From Desulfobacterales bacterium (GTDB taxonomy: Bacteria > Desulfobacterota > Desulfobacteria > Desulfobacterales > JADGBH01): DNA of 38,344 nucleotides. The notes beneath the pieces are model-generated. The model saw only the letters and a list, made by a program, of their open reading frames with translations, ran no database searches and was not told where the DNA came from. The stretch lies in contig JADGBH010000045.1 of assembly GCA_015231595.1 (NCBI GenBank), positions 1 to 38,344 on the forward strand. The letters are read 5' to 3'. Numbering within the stretch: the first letter of the stretch is position 1; every line of letters begins with the position of its first letter. The position numbers and the translations under genes were made by a program. This document shows, in pieces, positions 15,263-23,806 of this stretch.

Positions 15263-15663
15263 TATTCCCCCTTTAACTGTTCTTTATATTCCGCCCATGT
15301 TTCTTTAATCATATTTTTTATTTCAGGAATTGGAGTATCCTTCAACATATAATTAGCAGCACCAAGTTCTATACATTTTTCAACTGTTTTCATATCGGCG
15401 ACTGACGTCATCATTAAAATTAAAGCATTTGGAAATTCTGCTTTAATTTCTTTTAATGCATCCACACCAGTTTTTACAGGCATATTGATATCTAAAAGCG
15501 TTATATTGGGAAGATTTTTTTTATAAAATTCGATTGCTTCAGCCCCATTTTTAGCTTCACCTGCTATTTCAGCACCCATAGACGTAATAATTGTTTTTAG
15601 CATAAGCCTTATATGAGGTTCATCATCGGCTATCAGAATTTTTAATTTTTTTTGGTCGGACAT
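15262..15663 (-). CDS. CheY-like single-domain response regulator
   Basis: A 133-aa stand-alone receiver domain with no output domain. The acidic pocket is Asp13-Asp14 (LIADDEPHIR), the phosphoacceptor is Asp58 (TLLDINMPVKTG), and the switch and conserved residues are Thr86 (LMMTSVADM) and Lys108 (YMLKDTPIPE). It is the first gene of an operon with a 51-aa protein, a PilB-like ATPase and a PAS histidine kinase, so it probably relays the kinase signal to the pilus/secretion motor. A good ribosome binding site, AAAGGAG, precedes the ATG. Confidence 0.92.
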   Translation of the reverse strand: MSDQKKLKILIADDEPHIRLMLKTIITSMGAEIAGEAKNGAEAIEFYKKNLPNITLLDINMPVKTGVDALKEIKAEFPNALILMMTSVADMKTVEKCIELGAANYMLKDTPIPEIKNMIKETWAEYKEQLKGE

Positions 15664-15698
15664 ACGTTTCTCCTTTAATTTAATATAAATTATAAATC

Positions 15699-15728
15699 TT
15701 TTTAATCTAACACAATTGTAGGTGTCAA
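15699..15728 (-). promoter_or_regulatory. Possible sigma-70 promoter of the receiver-pilB operon
   Basis: On the minus strand a perfect -35 TTGACA (15723-15728) is followed after 18 nt by a weak -10, TAAAAA (15699-15704). It lies 36 nt from the receiver start codon, in the region divergent from mfd. The poor -10 keeps confidence low. Confidence 0.3.
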
Positions 15729-15835
15729 GAATTTAATATTCGACAGTGAAAACCTAGTATCGTTACTTAGGAAATCGTACAAAATTTTCTTGCATAATAA
15801 AAAAAAATATGTTGGTGTTTTTCCCCTTAAAAATG

Positions 15836-15844
15836 TGATATACA
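15836..15844 (+). promoter_or_regulatory. Possible extended -10 element for mfd
   Basis: TGATATACA matches an extended -10 box (TGn followed by TATACA) about 49 nt before the mfd start codon. No good -35 was found at normal spacing, as expected for extended -10 promoters. Confidence 0.3.
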
Positions 15845-15892
15845 ATTCTGCTTATTTTTTTAAGCTTATTTTTATGCATACAAGGTAATACT

Positions 15893-18800
15893 ATGGAACA
15901 GCATTCAATTAATCATTTAATCAACTCATTTAAAGAAAATTCATCAATAAACTGCACAGGCATTTCAGGGGCAGAAAAAGCATACGTTATTTTAAAATTA
16001 TTTAGAGAGCTAAAACATAATATTTTTGTTTTTGTTCCTAATGAAAAAGAAGGTGGTAAGCTTATCGAAGATATTGCCTTTTTTTCGTCAAGAAACCCTG
16101 TGCACCCAGAAATTTTTCCTGATTATAATTTAAAACTTCCATCATCCCAAAATTACGGAGAAACTTCAGCGAAAAGAATTAAAGTTCTATATCAACTTCT
16201 TAGTGCCGCAAAACCAAATATTTATATTTTAACTCCAATCGCTTTAATTCAAAAACTGATTCCAATAAACGAATTTGACAACTATTTGGAAATTATATCT
16301 GAAAATAAAGAGATAAATATTGATGCTCTTTTAGAAAAACTTATTTCAGGGGGGTATTCAAGAACGGCAGTAGTCGAAGAACCAGGTGAATTTTGTTTAA
16401 GAGGCGGTATTTTTGATATATTTTCTCCGATATATAATGCCCCCATAAGAATAGAATTATATGGAGATTTAGTCGATTCTATGCGGTTTTTTTCTCCAGA
16501 ATCCCAACGAAAGACTGAAACCATAAGAGAGGCTATTATTCTTCCGGCAAGTGAAGCGGTTTTAAAAAAAGAATACATGGATGCTTTTATAGGACGAGTT
16601 AAAATGAGGGCTTCAGAAATCGATATTCCTATATCCAAAGTAAGGAGTCTAATTGATTCTATAGCTAAAGAAAATAATTTTCCCTTAATTCAAAATCTTA
16701 TTCCGCTTTTATACCCTAAACTTGATACTATATTTGACTATATACCAAAAAAATCGGTATTAGTTTTATCGGATGAATCTGAACTTGAAAAAACGGTGAA
16801 CGATTTTTTTATTGATATATCCCATAAAAATATCAATCTTAAAGCAAAAAATGATATTTATCTTGAGCCAGAATCCATGTATTTTCAATGGAGTGAGACA
16901 AGAAATTCGATTAAAAATTACAAATACATAAATTTTGGTTTTTTGCCCATAAAAAAGGCTGAAAATACTGAATCTAAAGATGTTCAACTTAATTTTTTTC
17001 TTGAAACTAACAGAGAACTAAGTGATGAACTAAAAAATTTTGGCGAAAAAGAGAACATTCTTTTGCCTCTTGCCGAATGGATTAAAAAAAAGAGAGAATT
17101 ATCATATTTAACATTAATTGTTTGCAGCACAAAATCCCAATTAGAAAGAATGAAGAGTTTACTTTTTAATTATAATATTAAACTAAGTTTTATGGAGGGT
17201 TTTCCTGATTCTGTTGTAGGAAGAGGGCTTGTTTATGGCTGTCTTGGATATGTATCGTCCGGTTTTGTATGGCAGGATGAATTTCTTGCTATAATTACAG
17301 AAGACGAAATATTTGGAGTAAAACGTCGCAGAAAAAAAATTGTTAAACATAGTGTTAGAACTGATCTTCTTGCTTTACAGGAATTAAAAACAGGAGACCT
17401 TGTTGTTCATAATCAACATGGTATAGGTCAATATCAAGGATTATATAAATTAAAGTTAAGCGGAGTTTCAAACGATTTCATTCTTGTAGAATATCAAGAT
17501 AGGGATAAACTTTATGTTCCTGTTGAAAACATGAATGCCATCCAAAAATATGTTGGAGTTGATGGAATTGATGCTGTGCTTGATAAAATGGGTGGAAAAT
17601 CATGGGAAAGAGTTAAGCTAAAAGCTAAAAAATCAGCCGAAAAAATAGCAGGAGAACTCCTCAAACTTTACGCCGAAAGAAAAGCAAAAAAAGGATATCA
17701 ATTTAGTAGAGTTGATAGCTATTTTAAAGACTTTGAAGCAGGTTTTGCCTATGAAGAAACTCCAGACCAGTTAAAAGCCATTGAAGATGTTTTAGAAGAT
17801 ATGGAATCAGCAAACGCGATGGACAGACTTATATGTGGAGATGTCGGATATGGAAAAACTGAAGTTGCTTTAAGGTCGTCTTTTAAAGCTGTCAGCGACG
17901 GCAAACAAGTCGCAATTCTTGTTCCTACTACTGTTCTTGCGGAGCAACATTTTCTTACTTTTAAAAAACGTTTTGAGCGTTATCCCATTGAAATACGATG
18001 TCTAAACCGATTTAAAAGTAAAAAAGAACAAAGTATAACTATAGACGAACTTAAAGAAGGAAAAGCAGATATTGTTATAGGAACTCACAGACTTTTGCAA
18101 AAAGATATATCGTTTAAAGATTTAGGCCTTGTAGTTCTTGACGAAGAGCAGAGATTCGGAGTTAAACATAAGGAAAAACTAAAACAGATGAAAACAAACG
18201 TTGATGTTCTGGCACTATCGGCAACGCCGATCCCAAGAACTCTTCATATGTCTCTTATGGGAATACGAGATATAAGTGTAATTTCAACTCCGCCTGAGCA
18301 GCGCTATCCAATTGAAACTTTTATATTGCAATACGATGAAACAGTTATAGCTGAAGGCATAAGAAAAGAGCTAAAAAGAAACGGTCAACTATATTTTGTG
18401 CATAATAATATAGAAACTATATGGAAAATTGCTAATAAAATGAATATAATTGTTCCTGAGGCAAGAATAGGTGTAGCTCATGGTCAAATGAATGAGGATG
18501 AACTTGAAAAAGTTATGCTTAAATTTGTTAATAAAGAAATTGATATGCTTGTAACAACTACAATCATTGAATCAGGTCTCGATATTCCTAATGCAAATAC
18601 TATATTCATAAATAGAGCCGATAGATTTGGATTATCGCAGATTTATCAATTAAGGGGTAGAGTTGGAAGGGCAAATGAGCAAGCTTATGCTTATATTTTT
18701 GTGCCGGATGAATTAGTACTGTCAAAAGATGCTAAAAAAAGACTTAAAGTTTTAATGGATAATAATGACCTTGGCTCAGGTTTTCAAATTGCCATGAGCG

Positions 18801-19387
18801 ACCTTAAAATAAGGGGAGGAGGCACGGTATTAGGCTCTTCCCAGTCAGGACATATTGCAGCTGTAGGCTATGATATGTTTCTTAAATTAATGGAAAATTC
18901 TGTTGCAGAACTAAAAGGAGAACAAACAATTGAGGAACTTGAGCCTGAAATAAATATCACTATGAATGCTTATATACCTGAATCATATATTTCAGATATT
19001 GACCAAAGACTTTTAATTTATAGACGATTAGCAAGATGTTCAGATTTAAAAGAATTAAATCAAATGAAAGAAGAAATAATTGATAGATATAGCACTTTGC
19101 CAATAGAATTTGAAAATTTATTTATTAAAATAATGCTTAAAATTATGGCTGCTAAAGCCGGAGTAAAAAAGATTGATTATAGAGGTCAAGAAGCTGATTT
19201 TTATTTTTCACCAGCTCATCAAAAAAATCCATTAGGTATAATTAAATTAGCAATGGATAAGACTAAAAATTTGAGATTTTTACCAGATAACTCTCTTACA
19301 GCTAAATTATCTCACACTAAGATAAATGCTCACCTGCTTCAAATTAAAAATATTTTAAAGGATATAACTCAATCAGTTCAAATGTAA
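15893..19387 (+). CDS. mfd: Transcription-repair coupling factor Mfd
   Basis: Mfd displaces RNA polymerase stalled at DNA lesions and recruits UvrAB. The 1164-aa protein shows the whole family layout. A UvrB-like N-terminal module (about 1-300) contains YSRTAVVEEPGEFCLRGGIF. The CarD-like RNA-polymerase interaction domain starts near 500 (GDLVVHNQHGIGQYQGL). The RecG-like translocase has Walker A GDVGYGKTEV (649-658), the DEEQ box at 750-753 and SATPIPRTLHMSL. Helicase motif VI is YQLRGRVGRA. The C-terminal TRCF domain contains AYIPESYISDIDQRL. AAGGT precedes the ATG. It is transcribed alone, divergent from the receiver operon. Confidence 0.97.
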   Translation: MEQHSINHLINSFKENSSINCTGISGAEKAYVILKLFRELKHNIFVFVPNEKEGGKLIEDIAFFSSRNPVHPEIFPDYNLKLPSSQNYGETSAKRIKVLYQLLSAAKPNIYILTPIALIQKLIPINEFDNYLEIISENKEINIDALLEKLISGGYSRTAVVEEPGEFCLRGGIFDIFSPIYNAPIRIELYGDLVDSMRFFSPESQRKTETIREAIILPASEAVLKKEYMDAFIGRVKMRASEIDIPISKVRSLIDSIAKENNFPLIQNLIPLLYPKLDTIFDYIPKKSVLVLSDESELEKTVNDFFIDISHKNINLKAKNDIYLEPESMYFQWSETRNSIKNYKYINFGFLPIKKAENTESKDVQLNFFLETNRELSDELKNFGEKENILLPLAEWIKKKRELSYLTLIVCSTKSQLERMKSLLFNYNIKLSFMEGFPDSVVGRGLVYGCLGYVSSGFVWQDEFLAIITEDEIFGVKRRRKKIVKHSVRTDLLALQELKTGDLVVHNQHGIGQYQGLYKLKLSGVSNDFILVEYQDRDKLYVPVENMNAIQKYVGVDGIDAVLDKMGGKSWERVKLKAKKSAEKIAGELLKLYAERKAKKGYQFSRVDSYFKDFEAGFAYEETPDQLKAIEDVLEDMESANAMDRLICGDVGYGKTEVALRSSFKAVSDGKQVAILVPTTVLAEQHFLTFKKRFERYPIEIRCLNRFKSKKEQSITIDELKEGKADIVIGTHRLLQKDISFKDLGLVVLDEEQRFGVKHKEKLKQMKTNVDVLALSATPIPRTLHMSLMGIRDISVISTPPEQRYPIETFILQYDETVIAEGIRKELKRNGQLYFVHNNIETIWKIANKMNIIVPEARIGVAHGQMNEDELEKVMLKFVNKEIDMLVTTTIIESGLDIPNANTIFINRADRFGLSQIYQLRGRVGRANEQAYAYIFVPDELVLSKDAKKRLKVLMDNNDLGSGFQIAMSDLKIRGGGTVLGSSQSGHIAAVGYDMFLKLMENSVAELKGEQTIEELEPEINITMNAYIPESYISDIDQRLLIYRRLARCSDLKELNQMKEEIIDRYSTLPIEFENLFIKIMLKIMAAKAGVKKIDYRGQEADFYFSPAHQKNPLGIIKLAMDKTKNLRFLPDNSLTAKLSHTKINAHLLQIKNILKDITQSVQM

Positions 19388-19401
19388 TAATTTTATTAAT
19401 A

Positions 19402-19485
19402 AATGATATATCATTCAGGTGGTTAAGGCCAAAAGTAAAGGATAATTGAAATTTTATTATCAAAAAATAGTAATGGCATGTCATT
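19402..19485. repeat. 84-bp interspersed repeat, copy A
   Basis: AATGATATATCATT (19402-19415) and AATGGCATGTCATT (19472-19485) bound a conserved interior (TTCAGGTGGTTAAGGCC, AAAGGATAATT). A second 84-bp copy lies at 30506-30589 with the same ends and interior. Both ends are nearly self-palindromic and similar to each other, as in a small mobile or extragenic palindromic element. It fills the gap between the convergent mfd and larE-like genes and could act as a bidirectional terminator. Confidence 0.65.
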
Positions 19486-19493
19486 TTTTTATT

Positions 19494-20315
19494 CTAAAAA
19501 TTATTAAGACTTCCTGATATATAACCATCAAGATCTATAGTAACAAATTTAAAACCTTCATTCCTGAAAAAATCTAAAATTTGTTTGCGATTATCATTTT
19601 TAACAAGAACTTCAATATTATTATTTTCGACTTCTATTTTAGCGGTTTCGTTAAAATGCCTGACTCGTATGGAACCTGAAACACCTAATGTTCTGATAAA
19701 ATTTTCACAGGATGCTATTTGTATAAGCTTTTGCTCGGTTATAAGTTGAAAATAAGGTATTCTTGCGGCAAGACATGAATTTGAAGGCTTATTCCATGTT
19801 AGAAGATTAAAAATTTTTGAAAAATCACGAATTTTTTCTTTTGTAAACCCAGCTTCTTTTAGGGGGCTTAGTATACCCAATTCTTTAGCGGCCTTTCTGC
19901 CAGGTCTATAATCATTTTGATCGTCTAAATTTTCTCCATCTGCAACAACTAAAAATCCTAATTCTCTGGCTTTGTCTTGAATTAAACTAAAACGATATTT
20001 TTTACAAACATAACATCTGTCTTTGTGATTAATGGCAAACTCGGGAATATTTACTTCATTACTATATATTATGACGTGATTGATATTAAATTTTTTTGTG
20101 AAGTTTATTGCATCATCAAGATCAGATTTCGGCACTATTGATGACACAGCAGTTATTGCAAGGACATTTTCGTGTAAGATATTTTTTGTAACATTAAGAA
20201 GGAATGCGCTGTCTACGCCTCCAGAAAAGGCTACAGCAAGTTTATTATTTTTTTTGATGATGTTCTTTAAATCTTCATAATTGTCTTTATTGTTATGATT
20301 TAAATTATCAGGCAT
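19494..20315 (-). CDS. larE: LarE-type ATP-dependent sulfur transferase
   Basis: A 273-aa PP-loop protein. LarE adenylates and sulfurates the nicotinic-acid precursor of the nickel-pincer nucleotide cofactor of lactate racemase and related LarA enzymes. Visible are the PP-loop SGGVDS (31-36), KDRCYVCKKYRFS (Cys101, Cys104) and NSCLAARIPY with Cys181, which corresponds to the sacrificial or cluster-binding Cys (Cys176) of Lactobacillus LarE. No larB, larC or larA is in the window, so it is either an orphan pathway gene or a paralogue with another sulfur-transfer target. It follows the PilZ-like gene by 12 nt in one transcription unit. Confidence 0.87.
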   Translation of the reverse strand: MPDNLNHNNKDNYEDLKNIIKKNNKLAVAFSGGVDSAFLLNVTKNILHENVLAITAVSSIVPKSDLDDAINFTKKFNINHVIIYSNEVNIPEFAINHKDRCYVCKKYRFSLIQDKARELGFLVVADGENLDDQNDYRPGRKAAKELGILSPLKEAGFTKEKIRDFSKIFNLLTWNKPSNSCLAARIPYFQLITEQKLIQIASCENFIRTLGVSGSIRVRHFNETAKIEVENNNIEVLVKNDNRKQILDFFRNEGFKFVTIDLDGYISGSLNNF

Positions 20316-20327
20316 TAATATTTAATT

Positions 20328-21125
20328 TTATATCCTTTTAAGCTTTCTAATTTCATCAAGTTGGGCTTTATTTATAAATCTGCCTAATATTTCTTCGGTG
20401 GAAGGGTTTAAATCTATAAATTTTGATCCGATAAATCCACTTTTTTTATTGAAATAATTATCTGCTCTTACTACTTCGATTGTGTTTGATAATTCTTTTT
20501 TATCTTTAGTTTCGTTTTCTATAAGTTTTAAATCAATAGTTAGTTTCTCACCCGTCGAAATATTTATCAAAGGGTTACTCAACCCTTTCAATATTTTAGG
20601 AAGTATCAAGCCTATTCCCAATATTGATATATTATTAACGCTAAAATCTGAGCCTGAAACAAAATTGACCCCTCCATAAATAAGCTTACCTTCTACTTTG
20701 AAATCAAAATTAGGTTCTAATCTAAAGGCTTCTCTGATATTAAGCTCCCGTAAAGGCAAATCAAAATCCAACAAAAGAGCATCACCAGTTTTTTGGCCGG
20801 CAAGACGATAGTTTTTCATAAAGTCAACTATCTTTGTAGATAAACCTACTCTGATTTTTCTGCCTAATTCCAAGGATACAAGGGTAGTTACATCCATTTC
20901 GTTATATCTCAAACTTGGAAGGATATATGGATTTGTTTGGGAAATCACCATTTTCTTACTGTCAAAATCGCATTCATATATATTAGATTCTCTTATTGTT
21001 GGACGAAAAGAATTAAGGTTGAATGCAACGCTAATTTTTGTTCCAGGTCGAAAAATATCTTCAATCCATTTTTTATTGTTAGCTTTTTTAATAAATTCAT
21101 TCATTTTTAAGGTCCACCCCTTCAC
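20328..21125 (-). CDS. PilZ-domain (YcgR-like) c-di-GMP effector, probable
   Basis: A 265-aa protein with a probable c-di-GMP-binding PilZ domain in its second half. It has an RxxxR motif, REAFRLEP (about 133-140), and a N/DxSxxG motif, NNISILGIGLIL (about 163-174). The N-terminal half (PGTKISVAFNLNSFRPTIRE) resembles the YcgR N-terminal barrel. The longest frame opens at GTG (21123-21125); an internal ATG at 21102-21104 is an alternative, with AAGGGG about 12 nt before it, so the start is uncertain. It is followed directly by larE. Proteins of this type slow flagellar motors or modulate exopolysaccharide. PilZ assignment is from the two short motifs and is good but not certain. Confidence 0.7.
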   Translation of the reverse strand: MKGWTLKMNEFIKKANNKKWIEDIFRPGTKISVAFNLNSFRPTIRESNIYECDFDSKKMVISQTNPYILPSLRYNEMDVTTLVSLELGRKIRVGLSTKIVDFMKNYRLAGQKTGDALLLDFDLPLRELNIREAFRLEPNFDFKVEGKLIYGGVNFVSGSDFSVNNISILGIGLILPKILKGLSNPLINISTGEKLTIDLKLIENETKDKKELSNTIEVVRADNYFNKKSGFIGSKFIDLNPSTEEILGRFINKAQLDEIRKLKRI

Positions 21126-21273
21126 AATAAATAAAAAAATATTTTAATTCTACCGCACAGTTTTTTTATAAAATGTTTTTCCCAAATTTTTTTTAAAAAC
21201 AAAATAATTTTACAAAACTATATATAGGCATTAATCTATTAATAATTAATTTTCAAGAAAAGAAAAATCCACC

Positions 21274-21301
21274 TTGACACATTTAAAATAAATTATATAA
21301 A
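21274..21301 (+). promoter_or_regulatory. Sigma-70 promoter of the UDP-sugar operon
   Basis: TTGACA (21274-21279) and TATAAA (21296-21301) are separated by 16 bp and lie about 45 nt before the UDP-glucose dehydrogenase start codon. The -35 is perfect and the -10 matches five of six bases. Confidence 0.6.
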
Positions 21302-21346
21302 GAAAAAAGATTTGTAAAGATTCTTTTTAAGGAAACAGGGAGAAAA

Positions 21347-22732
21347 ATGGAAAAAAAATTTAAAAAAAACATACTTTGTATTGGAGCCGGCTATGTTGGA
21401 GGTCCAACAATGGCCATGATTGCTTATAAATGTCCTCAATACCAAGTTGTAGTAGGGGACATAAACATAAAAAAAATTAATGATTGGAAGTCTGATGACC
21501 TTCCTGTTTATGAAGAAGGGCTTTATGAAATAGTCAAAGCAACCAGAGATAAGAATTTATTTTTTACTACAGACATTGAACAAAGCATAAAAGAAGCTGA
21601 AATAATTTTTGTAAGTGTTAATACTCCTACTAAAACATTTGGAGTTGGCGCAGGTATGGCTGCGGATCTTCAATATTGGGAAAAAACAGCAAGGCAGATT
21701 TTAAAATGCTCTAACTCTTCTAAAATAATAGTTGAAAAAAGTACGCTCCCAGTAAAAACAGCTCTTGCTATGCAACGAATCTTATCTGCAGATTCGAAAG
21801 ATGGAATTAGTTTTGAAGTTTTATCTAATCCGGAATTTCTTGCTGAAGGAACAGCTATTGCGGATCTTGAAAATCCAGACAGGGTTTTAATAGGTTCACA
21901 ACAAACTGAAACGGGAATAAAAGCAAGGAATGAATTAGTAGAAATTTATGCTAATTGGGTTCCAAGGGAAAAAATAATTACTTCTGATATTTGGAGTTCA
22001 GAGCTTTCTAAGCTCGTTGCGAACGCATTTCTTGCTCAAAGAATTTCATCAATAAATTCTATTTCAACCCTGTGCGAAAAAACTGACGCTGACATCAGTG
22101 CTGTAGCAAAGGCAGTAGGAACGGACTCAAGGATTGGTAACAAGTTTTTAAATGCAAGTGTTGGTTTTGGAGGTTCGTGCTTTAAAAAGGACATTTTAAA
22201 TCTTGTTTATATATGCAGGCAATATGGAATTAATGAAGTTGCTGATTATTGGGAAAGCGTAGTAAAACTCAATGAATATCAAAAAGAAAGATTCTGTCTT
22301 AATATTTTATCAGCTATGTTTAACACCCTTGCGGGCAAGAGAATATGTCTTTTTGGATTCGCATTTAAGGCAAATACAGGAGATACAAGGGAAACTCCGG
22401 CTTTATATATAACTCAAAAATTAATCGAAGATAAAGCAGAAGTAGTTATTACTGACCCAAAAGCCATTGAAAATGCGAAACATGATCTTAAAGGATTAGA
22501 GGGCAATATAAAATTTTATAATGACCCTTATGAAGCTGCATCTCAATGTCATTGCATAGCGGTTATAACTGAATGGGACATTTATAAAAAACTTGACTAT
22601 GAAAAAATTTATAATTCAATGTATAAACCAGCTTTTATATTTGATGGAAGAAATATCCTTGACCATAAAAAGCTTTTTAATATTGGCTTTAACGTATTTC
22701 CAATAGGTAAGCCTGCTTTAACTCATTATTAA
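21347..22732 (+). CDS. ugd: UDP-glucose 6-dehydrogenase
   Basis: Oxidises UDP-glucose to UDP-glucuronate with two NAD+. The N-terminal Rossmann motif is CIGAGYVGGPTMAMIA. VSVNTPTKTFG and STLPVKTA are family blocks. The catalytic Cys is Cys278 in GFGGSCFKKDI, and the C-terminal UDP-binding domain follows (FGFAFKANTGDTRETPA). Features such as SSELSKLVANAFLAQRISS and the length of 461 aa resemble the animal-type UGDH more than the short bacterial type. GGGAG lies 5 nt before the ATG. It is followed 14 nt later by UDP-glucuronate decarboxylase, so the pair makes UDP-xylose. Confidence 0.95.
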   Translation: MEKKFKKNILCIGAGYVGGPTMAMIAYKCPQYQVVVGDINIKKINDWKSDDLPVYEEGLYEIVKATRDKNLFFTTDIEQSIKEAEIIFVSVNTPTKTFGVGAGMAADLQYWEKTARQILKCSNSSKIIVEKSTLPVKTALAMQRILSADSKDGISFEVLSNPEFLAEGTAIADLENPDRVLIGSQQTETGIKARNELVEIYANWVPREKIITSDIWSSELSKLVANAFLAQRISSINSISTLCEKTDADISAVAKAVGTDSRIGNKFLNASVGFGGSCFKKDILNLVYICRQYGINEVADYWESVVKLNEYQKERFCLNILSAMFNTLAGKRICLFGFAFKANTGDTRETPALYITQKLIEDKAEVVITDPKAIENAKHDLKGLEGNIKFYNDPYEAASQCHCIAVITEWDIYKKLDYEKIYNSMYKPAFIFDGRNILDHKKLFNIGFNVFPIGKPALTHY

Positions 22733-22746
22733 TTGAGGAATAAATT

Positions 22747-23703
22747 ATGAAAGATGTTTTTAAATATAAAAAAAGAATACTTGTTACAGGCGGATCTGGT
22801 TTTTTAGGCTCCCATTTATGCGATAAACTAATTGAACAAGGCAATGAAGTTTTATGTCTTGATAATTTTTTTACAGGGGCAAAAAATAACATAGCTCATT
22901 TATTAGGAAACCCTAACTTTGAATTAATACGCCATGATATAGTCGAACCTATCTTTTTAGAAGTAGATGAAATATATAATTTAGCTTGCCCTGCTTCTCC
23001 TGTCCATTACCAGTACAACCCCGTTAAAACAGTAAAAACAAACGTAATGGGCGCTATAAATATGTTAGGACTCGCTAAAAGGGTTAAGGCAAAAATCCTA
23101 CAAGCTTCTACAAGTGAAGTATATGGGAATCCCTTAATTCATCCACAAACGGAAAAATATTGGGGAAATGTTAATACGATTGGTCCAAGGTCTTGCTATG
23201 ATGAAGGTAAAAGATGTGCTGAAACTTTATTTTTTGATTATTATAGACAAAATAAGGTCAAAATAAAAGTTGTAAGAATATTTAATACTTATGGCCCAAG
23301 GATGCATCCCCATGACGGCAGAGTTGTTAGTAATTTTATTGTTCAAGCTTTATTAAATAAAGATATTACTGTTTTTGGAGACGGATCTCAAACACGATCA
23401 TTTTGTTATGCTGATGATTTAATAGATGGTATCATTCGAATGATGAACAGTTCCGATGATTTTATCGGACCTGCTAATCTTGGTAACCCTTCTGAATTTA
23501 CGATTTTGGAGTTAGCAAACAAAGTATTAGAACTTACAGGTTCCAAGTCAAAAATTATATATAATTCTCTGCCGCAAGATGATCCCCTTCAAAGGAAACC
23601 CGATATTACACTTGCTAAAGAAAAATTAGATTGGCAGCCTTATATTAAGCTCGAAGATGGTTTAAAAAAAACGATCGAATATTTTAAAAAAGTTTTATGC
23701 TAA
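22747..23703 (+). CDS. uxs: UDP-glucuronate decarboxylase (UDP-xylose synthase)
   Basis: Converts UDP-glucuronate to UDP-xylose, using tightly bound NAD+ in an extended SDR fold. The N-terminal glycine motif is [12 protein letters not shown]. The catalytic triad lies in STSEVYGNP and SCYDEGKR (Tyr151, Lys155). The blocks [13 protein letters not shown] and [19 protein letters not shown] are highly characteristic of UXS1 orthologues. Length 318 aa is normal for a soluble bacterial form. The GAGG Shine-Dalgarno precedes the ATG. It is the second gene of a two-gene operon, so xylose or a derivative is probably part of a cell-surface glycan here. Confidence 0.95.
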   Translation: MKDVFKYKKRILVTGGSGFLGSHLCDKLIEQGNEVLCLDNFFTGAKNNIAHLLGNPNFELIRHDIVEPIFLEVDEIYNLACPASPVHYQYNPVKTVKTNVMGAINMLGLAKRVKAKILQASTSEVYGNPLIHPQTEKYWGNVNTIGPRSCYDEGKRCAETLFFDYYRQNKVKIKVVRIFNTYGPRMHPHDGRVVSNFIVQALLNKDITVFGDGSQTRSFCYADDLIDGIIRMMNSSDDFIGPANLGNPSEFTILELANKVLELTGSKSKIIYNSLPQDDPLQRKPDITLAKEKLDWQPYIKLEDGLKKTIEYFKKVLC

Positions 23704-23724
23704 ATTTTTAAAAATTAACGCAAA

Positions 23725-23749
23725 GGGCGACCAACCGGTCGCCCCTACA
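23725..23749. repeat. REP-type palindrome GGGCGACC
   Basis: GGGCGACCAACCGGTCGCCC followed by CTACA. The same sequence type occurs twice, inverted, at 25791-25868. It lies between convergent uxs and the DEAD-box gene and can form a strong hairpin on either strand. Confidence 0.75.
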
Positions 23750-23806
23750 GTGAAATGAGTTCAAAATTAAACCTTATATATAGAACTTAATTGCAGTCAT
23801 TTTTTT

